Assembly (NCBI GenBank): GCA_019748195.1
Contig: JAIEPW010000022.1
Span: forward strand, 1 to 64,000
Source: Bryobacteraceae bacterium
Lineage (GTDB): Bacteria > Acidobacteriota > Terriglobia > Bryobacterales > Bryobacteraceae
Reading direction: 5' to 3'
Length of the DNA stretch: 64,000 nucleotides
A model generated the notes under the pieces. That model was not told the DNA's origin. It searched no databases and worked only from the letters and a program-made list of their open reading frames with translations. The stretch's first letter is position 1. Every line of letters starts with the position of its first letter. Both the position numbers and the translations under genes were made by a program. This document shows, piece after piece, positions 48,001-55,088 of this stretch.

Positions 48001-48245
48001 GTCGATTCCGAACTCACCAGCCGCAGTCCCCGGCGCGTCAGCTCCCCGGCCAGAGCCCGATGCCGGTCTTCCAGCGCGGCGCGCCGCACCGCCGCCTGGT
48101 CCGTGAGCCAGTCTTTCCGATCCGGGATGGCCGACGCCAGGGGCGGCTCCTTCAGCCACAGCAGATAGCGTTGGGGCCGCTCCGCGGCCGGCGCGCCCGC
48201 GGTCCAAGCAAGGAACAAAAGGAAAGAACAGACTCTGGGGGTCAT
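45030..48245 (-). CDS. Subtilisin-like (S8) exported protein with lost catalytic His and Solibacter-type C-terminus
   Basis: 1071 residues with signal peptide (VCSFLLFLAWTAGAPAAE). Inhibitor-I9-like propeptide, then the S8 domain: Asp150 in AILDTGVDHNHP and Ser566 in NGTSFSAALVAG are kept, but the HGTH motif reads RVGKGTALASIAAG, with Lys216 (AAG) where the catalytic His belongs. A PA-type insert (residues ~390-510) interrupts the domain, as in C5a-peptidase-like enzymes. After an Ig-like part, the last ~230 residues (VNAASFELGPGLAPGSYMTI, then HFVRDNQVNVQIPWELAG) match the TIGR03437 Solibacter C-terminal layout. Peptidase activity is doubtful. Confidence 0.87.
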   Translation of the reverse strand: MTPRVCSFLLFLAWTAGAPAAERPQRYLLWLKEPPLASAIPDRKDWLTDQAAVRRAALEDRHRALAGELTRRGLRLVSSESTLVNVVVAEGEAASGDSLREIAGVRAVFRLAPLKRHLNRALDLTNASAAWSALGGQQNAGAGARIAILDTGVDHNHPMLRDPSLTVPTGFPRGDAAFTNSKVIVARSYVDIVARFDGRLESTRPDDLSPRDRVGKGTALASIAAGAPAESPLGRISGIAPKAWVGNYKIFGSPGVNDTTYIDAVLRALSDAAADGMDVALLSFGTNPAEWTLSDRRQPDCPSFATDFCDPMAVAVENAARAGLAVVTSAGNDGDLGLRFPALNSINSPGSAPSAITVGATSNAHALFQTVTVRGAGNPPEALGPAYAYFSDGPLPAGPLTAGLRLAPGNARACSPLPVGSLEGVFALVEGGDCLTITKVTNAANAGAVAVILYRQNSEFLFRMQGVANTGIPSVQIRTSAGQALRNLLQSNPGLQVTIDPAFVELRDVESNTVASFSSRGPNINALEIKPELVAPGTDLLFATQTYDPNGDLWSPAGWSAANGTSFSAALVAGAVALVKQRYPGLTAAQLKSAVVNTANAAVDDFDAQGGRGRARVAAVGAGRLDAGAAVQTNVTVEPSAISFGRVQQVNQNRTLRLTNIGTQSLNLTLAVDRRDPDSRANLTLSSGSVSLNAGQSTEVQVRLQGSVPAAGQYEGAILITGSASPLRVPFWYAVSDNRAANILSTRALPYLGDAGRRTVLSFKLVDQFGLPIPNANVQFAPRDAIESATPTTDALGIGAATILNLNTPGEDEIVVQAGGLQFTFDGRARRVPAINNNGIVNAASFELGPGLAPGSYMTIFGAGLSEASRTFSTPYLPLSLSGVSVSFDDTTRGVSVPGRLHFVRDNQVNVQIPWELAGSTSVQVKVSLGDSQTALFRVPIQRVSPGFFEYQDGSNRVAAARDEANAVVSAANPVQRGRVIQFFVNGLGTVAEPQASGEAAPTDRLVRTTSAPTVTIGGQNAPVQFSGLAPGNAGLYQVNVVVPPNIGTGLQTATLSIEGVDAKTTQISVR

Positions 48246-48309
48246 CTGGGGAAGTGGACGCGGCGGCCCGGCAAAGCGTTTCCCGCCAGCGGCGCAGCCG
48301 GCGCCGAAT

Positions 48310-48338
48310 TCGACAATCTTAACTCAAGTTGCTACAAT
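48310..48338 (+). promoter_or_regulatory. Sigma70-type promoter of the Tudor-like small protein gene
   Basis: TCGACA (48310-48315) and TACAAT (48333-48338), each one base off consensus, are separated by exactly 17 bases. The predicted start near 48345 leaves a leader of about 12 bases including the AAGAAGGA ribosome-binding site before the ATG at 48357. Confidence 0.7.
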
Positions 48339-48356
48339 CGCTTAAGAAGGATTTAC

Positions 48357-48599
48357 ATGGCCAGCAAAGCACCCTTCGCGACGGGCGCACAAGTGGAACA
48401 CCCTAAGTTTGGTCTCGGGTCCGTTCTTTCGTGCACGGACGAGCACATTACCATTAAGTTCGACGACCACGGCGAAAAAAAATTCGTCCTCTCCATTGTT
48501 CTCCCGAACTTGAAGAAGAGCGATCGCCAGCCTCCCGTCGAGAAGCGCCGCGCCACACGCAAGAAAGCAACGCCCGCGCCGGCGGCTCCAGCGACGTAA
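48357..48599 (+). CDS. Stand-alone Tudor-like/DUF3553-type small protein
   Basis: 80 residues from the ATG at 48357; a longer in-frame run from 47775 is antisense to the S8 gene. Residues 7-55 (FATGAQVEHPKFGLGSVLSC, DEHITIKFDDHGEKKFVL) closely follow the Tudor-like C-terminal domain of UvrD/PcrA helicases (DUF3553-like), which binds RNA polymerase. The C-terminal ~25 residues are a Lys/Arg/Pro/Ala-rich tail, likely nucleic-acid contacting. No helicase gene is adjacent. It has its own strong promoter, divergent from the S8 gene. Confidence 0.8.
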   Translation: MASKAPFATGAQVEHPKFGLGSVLSCTDEHITIKFDDHGEKKFVLSIVLPNLKKSDRQPPVEKRRATRKKATPAPAAPAT

Positions 48600-48648
48600 C
48601 CACCTTTCGGCAATACTCGACGGCGCGTTGTGGCAGAATCTCAGAAAT

Positions 48649-49734
48649 ATGAGATTCTCCCTGCTCACGCTCGTCGCTTTCTGTGCCTCCGCCGCCGGAC
48701 CGCTCGACAAGTTCGACATTCCCGCCAAAATGAAGCAGTACAAGGTGCCAGGCGTCAGCGTGGCCATCGCGGATGGGGGCAGAATCGTGTGGTCGCAGGG
48801 TTTCGGGGAGCGGGAGGCGGGCTCCGGAAAGCCGGTCACCGTGGACACCCTCTTTCAGGCGGCGTCGATCTCCAAGCCCGTGGCCGCAACCGGAATGCTC
48901 CGCCTGGTGGAGAAAAAGAAGCTTGACCTGGATGAGGACGTCAATCGCAAGTTGAAGTCCTGGCGCTTGCCCGACAACGAATTCACCACGCATCAGAAAG
49001 TGACGCTGCGCCGGATCGCCAGCCATGGAGCGGGGCTGACGGTGCACGGATTTCCGGGCTACGAGGCGGGAGTTCCGCTGCCGACATTGGCGGATATCCT
49101 GGACGGCCGGAAGCCGCCCGCGAACACGGCGGCGGTCCGGGTCGATATGGCGCCCGGTTCCCAGTGGCGGTATTCGGGGGGCGGCACGACGCTGATGCAG
49201 CTCCTGATTCAGGATGTCACCGGCAAGTCGTTTCCGGACTTCATGCGCGACATGGTGCTGAAGCCCGCGCAAATGAAGCAGAGCAGCTACCAGCAGCCGT
49301 TGCCCGGGAATCGCGGTTCCTTTGCCGCCAGCGGTCACGATCGCGAGGGAAAACCGGTCAAAGGGAAGTGGCATGTGTATCCCGAAATGGCCGCGGCTGG
49401 GCTTTGGACCACTCCCGCCGATCTTTGCCGCTGGGCTTTGGAGATCCAACGCGCCTATGACGGCAAGTCGAAGAAGCTCCTGTCGCAGGCGATCGCCCGC
49501 CAGATGCTGACGCGGCAAACGGGCGACTTCGGCCTGGGGCCTGGACTTCAGGGATCGGGCGACGCGCTACGCTTCGGCCATGGCGGATCCAATGCGGGAT
49601 TCCGGTCCCAGTTGGTCGCCAATCTAAAGGGTCAGGCCGTCGCGGTGATGACCAACGGAGACCTGGGCGGGAAACTGGCGGGGGAAATCGTCGACCTCGT
49701 GATCGCGGAGTACAAGTGGGCTCCGGCCCGGTAG
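48649..49734 (+). CDS. Exported serine hydrolase, class C beta-lactamase fold
   Basis: 361 residues from the ATG at 48649, giving a signal peptide (FSLLTLVAFCASAAG). Catalytic pattern: AASISKPVAATG (SxxK), YSGGGTTL (the Tyr of YxN, with Gly instead of Asn) and FGHGGSNAGF (HxG for KTG). That set fits esterases, D-aminopeptidases or transpeptidase-like S12 enzymes more than true beta-lactamases. It acts in the periplasm; substrate unknown. It follows the Tudor-like gene by 49 bases on the same strand. Confidence 0.85.
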   Translation: MRFSLLTLVAFCASAAGPLDKFDIPAKMKQYKVPGVSVAIADGGRIVWSQGFGEREAGSGKPVTVDTLFQAASISKPVAATGMLRLVEKKKLDLDEDVNRKLKSWRLPDNEFTTHQKVTLRRIASHGAGLTVHGFPGYEAGVPLPTLADILDGRKPPANTAAVRVDMAPGSQWRYSGGGTTLMQLLIQDVTGKSFPDFMRDMVLKPAQMKQSSYQQPLPGNRGSFAASGHDREGKPVKGKWHVYPEMAAAGLWTTPADLCRWALEIQRAYDGKSKKLLSQAIARQMLTRQTGDFGLGPGLQGSGDALRFGHGGSNAGFRSQLVANLKGQAVAVMTNGDLGGKLAGEIVDLVIAEYKWAPAR

Positions 49735-49787
49735 GAGCGTGGAAGCAAGGCCCTCCGGCGGTCGCGTTGAGGGTGGACAATCAGTGC

Positions 49788-50183
49788 ATGGGCACACCAG
49801 ATCCCCGGGTCGACCTCGCCTACAGCCGTACGGACATGGCAAATTACCGCACGCAGCTTGCCCTGGACCGGACAACTCTGGCCTGGATCCGCACCACACT
49901 CACGATGGCCAGCTTCGGGTTCGCGCTGGTCGGCTTCTTCCACACCATGCGCGGCGCCGATGGTTCGAATGAGCGGCTGTACCGTACCGCGGTGGAGATC
50001 GGCATCGCGCTGATCGCCGTGGGCGCCGCGGCGATGCTGGCCGCGGGTATTTCGCACTGGAGGATGATCGGCAGGCTCCGGCGGAATGAATCCCTGCAGG
50101 TTTCACGCTGGCCGCTCAGCATCTCGCTGGGGATCATGGTCTTGGTGATTACACTGGGCGGCCTCTGGCGCATCCTGTCCTAG
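49788..50183 (+). CDS. DUF202 (YidH-like) membrane protein
   Basis: 131 residues from the ATG at 49788, with GAGGGTGGA about 10 bases upstream; a GTG five codons earlier is also in frame. The N-terminal signature ALDRTTLAWIRTTLTMASFG is typical of DUF202; three transmembrane helices are evident. Function of the family is unknown. It lies 53 bases downstream of the serine hydrolase gene and nine bases from the convergent GT-C-like gene. Confidence 0.85.
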   Translation: MGTPDPRVDLAYSRTDMANYRTQLALDRTTLAWIRTTLTMASFGFALVGFFHTMRGADGSNERLYRTAVEIGIALIAVGAAAMLAAGISHWRMIGRLRRNESLQVSRWPLSISLGIMVLVITLGGLWRILS

Positions 50184-50192
50184 GACTCGCTC

Positions 50193-51734
50193 TCAGGGCA
50201 CCAGGCGGTAGCCGATCAGACCGGTCCCCCACCTCACATCGGCCAGGTAAACTCCCGACGCGCTCATCGGGGTCAACTTGTCATAAAGGCTCCGGTACAC
50301 CGGCGAATCCCGGCCAATCACCCAGATCACCTGTGGACTCCGGCCGGCCGGCACGTCCACGGGATCGCCTCGCAGAACGCGGACCAGACGCACTCTCCGC
50401 CAGACGGAGGCGTGCGGACGGTTGCCGATATCCAGCGTGTCGAGCAAGAGCGTGATGGGCTGGTTGGGAAGGTAATACGAGATCTTGCGCCAATTGACGG
50501 GCGAACGGTTCCAGAAGATCGGCGCGGACGGGTGTTCGCGCGTCAGGTGTTCCGTAGTGCGGATGACCGCGCGCGTATCGACATCCACATCGTGAATCAG
50601 CGGCCATGCGGTTTCCCACGCGGCGTCGAAAAGCTGCTTGCGCAAATGGACCAGTTCGCCCCCGATCCCGACCCTGGGCGCCGCCAGATAAAGCAGCCGT
50701 GGAGACCAGAACCAAAGGACGTTCAGAGTCACCACGAAAGCCAACGCGGCGGGAACCAGCGCGGGAAAACGGTGGCGCATGGCGGCCAAGGTTGCGCCGC
50801 CGAGAATGCAGCTTGCCGCGATTACGCCCAGCCCGTGTCCTGGAGAGCCGGCGTGCACCAACCCCTGAAAAACGAGGGTCGGGACGGCCCACAAGGCGAA
50901 GAACGCAATCGGGAACGCGGGTCGCGCAAAGTACCGGAAGCCGATCCATCCCCCGATGGCAAAGCCGTTCCAGACCAGCATTTTGACGAGCATTCGCAGG
51001 TACGCGTCGCCGCCGCCCCCATAGACGGGCGACGCATCGCGCGACTGGTCGCGCAGATAATCGCGGAAAACCAGGAACAAAGCCTCCGTGCTTTCAAATC
51101 GCGAGGCGAGGAACGCGAGCCACGCCGCCGCGCAGAGCGCGCCCAGCGCGAGCGCGCCCAGAATGGCGCCGGAGTGCTTCGCCCCCCGCGCGATCGAGAC
51201 CACCGCCAGAGGCATCAGAAGCGCCAACAACTCCGGCCGGTAACCGGAGCCGATTCCGAGCGCCGCCGCCGCGATCCATGCCCACCGCGATTCGCCGGTC
51301 CAGGCCCGCCAGCAGGCATAAGCCACCAGGAGATTCACGGCGGCGATCCACACGCGAATCGTGGAGGTAGAGATCTCGAATAGGAACGAGGGATTCACCG
51401 CGAGCAGCAGCGCCGCGATCCACCCCGATGCGACGCTCTGGAACATCCGGCAGGCCAGCAGAAACGCGAGCCACAGGCTGAGCGCCGCCCCCAGGATCAC
51501 GCCGATGGTGAATGCCGCCCCGGCTTCCAGCCCCAGCAGACGCTGAATCATCTGCGACTGCAGAACAAACAACGGATATCCGGGAGGCTGCGGGATCAGA
51601 TTGCGAGGATCGAAGCGCTCCAGCGCCATCGCGAAGTTGATGCAGTCCTCAGAGAACAGGTGCGGAGGACGGAGCCCCACGGCGGATACACCGGCAGCCA
51701 GCAGGCACAGCATGGCCGGGAGGAGGCGGGGCAT
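50193..51734 (-). CDS. GT-C-like polytopic membrane protein (putative glycosyltransferase)
   Basis: 513 residues with about ten transmembrane helices. The first loop contains FSEDCINFAMALERF, with the acidic residues (Glu-Asp) expected in GT39-type enzymes, and QPPGYPLF, a block common in this group. A C-terminal soluble domain of ~150 residues (WNRSPVNWRKISYYLPNQPI) follows. Probably transfers a sugar from a polyprenyl phosphate at the periplasmic face. Not closely similar to the GT-C protein at 29180-30700. Divergent from the acyl-CoA carboxylase gene. Confidence 0.75.
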   Translation of the reverse strand: MPRLLPAMLCLLAAGVSAVGLRPPHLFSEDCINFAMALERFDPRNLIPQPPGYPLFVLQSQMIQRLLGLEAGAAFTIGVILGAALSLWLAFLLACRMFQSVASGWIAALLLAVNPSFLFEISTSTIRVWIAAVNLLVAYACWRAWTGESRWAWIAAAALGIGSGYRPELLALLMPLAVVSIARGAKHSGAILGALALGALCAAAWLAFLASRFESTEALFLVFRDYLRDQSRDASPVYGGGGDAYLRMLVKMLVWNGFAIGGWIGFRYFARPAFPIAFFALWAVPTLVFQGLVHAGSPGHGLGVIAASCILGGATLAAMRHRFPALVPAALAFVVTLNVLWFWSPRLLYLAAPRVGIGGELVHLRKQLFDAAWETAWPLIHDVDVDTRAVIRTTEHLTREHPSAPIFWNRSPVNWRKISYYLPNQPITLLLDTLDIGNRPHASVWRRVRLVRVLRGDPVDVPAGRSPQVIWVIGRDSPVYRSLYDKLTPMSASGVYLADVRWGTGLIGYRLVP

Positions 51735-51778
51735 TGGAAGAACGAGGATAACACCGGTTGAGGTTATTCTGGAACTTC

Positions 51779-53377
51779 ATGCAAACCTCGAAAGCCACGG
51801 AGCACATGCGCGCCCTGGTGCAAGATCTGCACGACCTGGAAGACCGGCTGCGGCAGGGCGGCGGCGCCAAGAAGATCGAGAAGCAACACAAGGACGGGAA
51901 ACTGACCGCGCGCGAACGCATCGCGCGGTTGATCGACCCGGGCGCCCACTTCCTGGAGATCGGCCTCCTGGTCGCCTATGACTGTTACGAAGGGCAGGCG
52001 CCCGCCGCGGGCGTGGTCACCGGCGTGGCGAAGATCGAAGGCCGTCCCGCCGTGATCGTCGCCAACGACGCAACCGTCAAGGCTGGAGCCTGGTGGCCGG
52101 AGACCATCCCCAAGATCCTGCGCGCGCAGGAAGTGGCCATGCGCAACCGGCTTCCCATCGTGTATTTGGTGGACTCGGCCGGCGTGAACCTGCCCTACCA
52201 GGACGGAATATTTCCCGGTCAGTATGGCGCCGCTCGCATTTTCTACTACAATTCGCTGATGCGCCGCAGGCTCCGCGTTCCCCAGATCGCCGCGGTGATG
52301 GGCATGTGCATCGCGGGCGGCGCGTATCTTCCGGCGCTGTCTGACGTCATCATCATGGTGGTGGGCAGCAGCTTCATGGGCCTCGGCGGCCCGAACCTGG
52401 TCAAGGGCGCCGTGGGACAAGTCACCGATGCCGAGACCTTGGGCGGGGCGCGCATGCACACCACCGCCTCCGGAGTAGCGCATTACACCGCCAAGGACGA
52501 TCCGGAGTGCCTGAAGATGATCCGAGCGCGTTTCCGCGATTTGCCGCCTCCGCCACCCTCTCCCAAGGGCACATCCCCCAGAAAGCCCGCTGAAGGCCTG
52601 TATGATGCGCTGCCCGCCGATCACCGCCTGCCGTACGACATGCAGGAGATCATCGACCGCATCGTGGATGCCGACGAGTATGCCGAGTTCCAGCCGAATC
52701 ATGCTCCGGAGATGTTGTGCGCCACGGCTCGCCTGAACGGCCGTCCCGTGGGCGTGATCGCCAACCGCCGCGGCTTCTTGAAGACCGAAGGAGGTCCCCG
52801 CGTCGGCGGCATCGTTTATACCGAGTCAGCGCGGAAGGTCGCGTATTTCGTGGAAACCGCGGAGCGCCATTCTCTTCCCTTGATCTATCTTCAGGACGTA
52901 AGCGGATTCATGGTGGGAGTGGACGCCGAGCAGGGCGGGATCATTCGGGCCGGCGCGGAAATGGTGGAATCCATGGCGTGCGCCCGGGTCCCCAAGATCA
53001 TCCTGACGCTGAATCACGCTTCCGGCGCCGGCTATTACGCGATGGCGGGCCAGGGCTTCGATCCGCACTTCACGTTCGGTTGGCCCACCGCCCGCATCGG
53101 CGTAATGGAAGGCGATTCGGCCGTGCAAGCGGTGCACGGGCCCGAGATCGAGAAGTACCGCAAGTCCGGTGAGCCGCTTCCGGAAGATATCCAGGAGCGC
53201 GTCAATAAGACGCGAGCGGATTATGACAAATGGCTGGACGCGAAGCACGCGGCTGCGCGAGGCCACGTGGACGCGTTGATCGACCCGCTGAAGACGCGGG
53301 CGGTCCTGTCCTTCGCGCTGGAAGCCGCGTGCTCGCGGCGCGATACGGATCATCTGATTCTGGAGACGCTGGGGTGA
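51779..53377 (+). CDS. Acyl-CoA carboxylase, carboxyltransferase (beta) subunit
   Basis: 532 residues from the ATG at 51779; a TTG seven codons upstream is possible. It has both carboxyltransferase halves: N-terminal GKLTARERIARLIDPGAHFL, VDSAGVNLPYQDGIFPGQYG and CIAGGAYLPALSD; C-terminal LQDVSGFMVGVDAEQGGIIR and NHASGAGYYAMAGQGFDPHF. These motifs resemble methylcrotonyl-/geranyl-CoA carboxylases more than propionyl-CoA carboxylases. It transfers carboxyl from biotin to an acyl-CoA. No biotin carboxylase/BCCP subunit is next to it. Its stop overlaps a possible GTG start of the next gene. Confidence 0.93.
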   Translation: MQTSKATEHMRALVQDLHDLEDRLRQGGGAKKIEKQHKDGKLTARERIARLIDPGAHFLEIGLLVAYDCYEGQAPAAGVVTGVAKIEGRPAVIVANDATVKAGAWWPETIPKILRAQEVAMRNRLPIVYLVDSAGVNLPYQDGIFPGQYGAARIFYYNSLMRRRLRVPQIAAVMGMCIAGGAYLPALSDVIIMVVGSSFMGLGGPNLVKGAVGQVTDAETLGGARMHTTASGVAHYTAKDDPECLKMIRARFRDLPPPPPSPKGTSPRKPAEGLYDALPADHRLPYDMQEIIDRIVDADEYAEFQPNHAPEMLCATARLNGRPVGVIANRRGFLKTEGGPRVGGIVYTESARKVAYFVETAERHSLPLIYLQDVSGFMVGVDAEQGGIIRAGAEMVESMACARVPKIILTLNHASGAGYYAMAGQGFDPHFTFGWPTARIGVMEGDSAVQAVHGPEIEKYRKSGEPLPEDIQERVNKTRADYDKWLDAKHAAARGHVDALIDPLKTRAVLSFALEAACSRRDTDHLILETLG

Positions 53378-53382
53378 TCTTC

Positions 53383-54273
53383 ATGACACGACTTGCCGGG
53401 TTATGCCTGCTGACCGCCGCCTTGACCGCGCAACAGGTTTCCGACACCGAATTCAAGCCTCCCATCGACAAACCGGCTTTCCCCGCCGCAACCGGTCCCG
53501 TGATCGCGATCGACGAAGCTCACAATAACTTCCACACGCGGGACGGGCGGTACCTCACCTTCGCCAATCTTCTGGAGCGCGACGGCTACAAGGTGGTCGC
53601 GTCAAAGAGCGAGTTCCGCGGCGACGCTTTGAAGCCCTTCAAAATCCTGGTGATCGCGAATGCACTGTCTCGCGCCAATCCGGGCAAATGGGAAAAGCCC
53701 GTGGAACCCGGCTTCACCGATGAGGAAGCCGCCGTGCTCGAGAAATGGGTGCGCGACGGCGGATCGCTGTGGATGATGATCGACCATTTTCCGATGCCGG
53801 GAGTATTCGAACCGGTGACTCGCGCCTTCCACCTGAAATTCCTGAACGGGTATGTCGTGGATGAGGCCGCCCCCGGCCCGTTGGTCTTTTCCAAGGAGAA
53901 AGGGACGCTGAAGCAGCACCCAGTCACCGATGGAGTCGACATGGTGGCCACCTTCACCGGCTCGGCGTTTCAGATGCCCGGCGGCGTGCCGCTTCTCGAA
54001 TTCCCCGCCGGACCGGTCTCGCAAATGGTGGAGCGTTCGTATGTAGTCACTCCGGACACGGCAAGAATCCCCGTCAAGGGCTGGCTGCAGGGCGGGCTAA
54101 TGCGCCACGGAAAAGGGCGCCTTGCAGTGTTTGGGGAAGCGGCAATGTTCTCGGCACAACTCGGAGGCCCTAACCGGGCGCCGATGGGAATGAATGCGCC
54201 GGTCGCGCGCGAGAACCCCACTCTGCTTCGCCGTGTCGCGCTCTGGCTCGCCGGCGGATTGGGAGACAAGTGA
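53383..54273 (+). CDS. Exported DUF4350-like protein
   Basis: 296 residues from the ATG at 53383 (GTG at 53374 also in frame, overlapping the previous stop). Signal peptide LAGLCLLTAALTAQQ. The rest follows a GATase1-like Rossmann fold of DUF4350: AIDEAHNNFHTRDGRYLTFA, LVIANAL, FTDEEAAVLEKWVRDGGSL and AVFGEAAMFSAQ. Such domains lack the glutaminase Cys and are of unknown function. It is followed by the enoyl-CoA hydratase gene ten bases on, so the three genes probably share a transcript although it is exported and they are cytoplasmic. Confidence 0.78.
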   Translation: MTRLAGLCLLTAALTAQQVSDTEFKPPIDKPAFPAATGPVIAIDEAHNNFHTRDGRYLTFANLLERDGYKVVASKSEFRGDALKPFKILVIANALSRANPGKWEKPVEPGFTDEEAAVLEKWVRDGGSLWMMIDHFPMPGVFEPVTRAFHLKFLNGYVVDEAAPGPLVFSKEKGTLKQHPVTDGVDMVATFTGSAFQMPGGVPLLEFPAGPVSQMVERSYVVTPDTARIPVKGWLQGGLMRHGKGRLAVFGEAAMFSAQLGGPNRAPMGMNAPVARENPTLLRRVALWLAGGLGDK

Positions 54274-54283
54274 GGCGCAACCG

Positions 54284-55048
54284 ATGAGCGTTCGCGTGCA
54301 GGATCGAGGACGGTTGCGGGCGGTCACGCTGGCCAACGGCGAAAGCAATTTCCTGACCCTGGAGATGTGCCGCGCCATCGTGGACGCGATCGAGGAGGCG
54401 GAAACCGATCGCGGCATCGGCGCCATCCTGCTGGAAGCCGAAGGCCGGGTCTTCTCGGGCGGCATCGACCTGGACGAAGCCGCCGATCCCGACAACACCG
54501 ACCACGGGTTTCTGCACCACAAATTGTTCAGTATTTCGGACCGGATCAGCAAGCCGTTGGTCGCCGCGGTGCATGGCGCGGCGCTGGCGGAAGGCATGGC
54601 CCTGGTCGCGAACGCGCATGTGGCGGTGGCGGCGCAAGGCACCTCGTTTGGACTCACCGAAATCCGCGCCGGGCTGTTTCCGTTTGCCGGTTTCGAAGCC
54701 CTCTCGCGCGCCATCGGCGAACGGCGGGCCACGGAGCTGGCGCTCACCGGCCGCATCTTCGCCGCGCCCGAAGCGTTGCAAATGGGCCTGGTCCATGAGG
54801 TGGCCCCCGCCTTCGAGTACGACGACCGCGCCCAGGACATCGCCGCCAAGCTGGCTTACTCATCGCCGGAAGCCGTGCACCGCGGTCTGGAGTTCGTCCA
54901 CAAGCGGCGATCGCTTTCCGCGCTGGACGCGGGCACGCTCGGCTTGAAGCTCCGCGCCGGGCTGTTCCGCGGCGAGGATTTCCGCGAAGGCTGGAAGGCC
55001 GTCCGGGAGCAGCGTCCGGCGAAGTGGCCCTCGCTCGAAGGCCATTAG
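54284..55048 (+). CDS. Enoyl-CoA hydratase/isomerase family protein
   Basis: 254 residues from the ATG at 54284, GAGG eight bases upstream. Crotonase fold: VFSGGIDLDEA near the oxyanion hole, KPLVAAVHGAALAEGMALVA and FGLTEIRAGLFPF with the second acidic catalytic position; the first (usually Glu in GGG-E) falls in AEGMAL. A crotonase may act as hydratase, isomerase or methylglutaconyl-CoA hydratase. Together with the carboxyltransferase upstream it could belong to leucine or isoprenoid acid breakdown, but this needs the missing partners. Confidence 0.85.
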   Translation: MSVRVQDRGRLRAVTLANGESNFLTLEMCRAIVDAIEEAETDRGIGAILLEAEGRVFSGGIDLDEAADPDNTDHGFLHHKLFSISDRISKPLVAAVHGAALAEGMALVANAHVAVAAQGTSFGLTEIRAGLFPFAGFEALSRAIGERRATELALTGRIFAAPEALQMGLVHEVAPAFEYDDRAQDIAAKLAYSSPEAVHRGLEFVHKRRSLSALDAGTLGLKLRAGLFRGEDFREGWKAVREQRPAKWPSLEGH

Positions 55049-55069
55049 CCGGCTACACCCCGCAGGTCG

Positions 55070-55088
55070 GGTGACATAGAATGTCACC
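55070..55088. promoter_or_regulatory. Perfect inverted repeat over the first S9 start codon
   Basis: ggtgacat (55070-55077) and atgtcacc (55081-55088) are exact complements around the three-base spacer aga. The right arm includes the first ATG of the S9 gene. It may be an operator, or a hairpin that hides the first ATG so that the second ATG at 55090, directly before KPRFLPALLC, is used. Confidence 0.55.
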
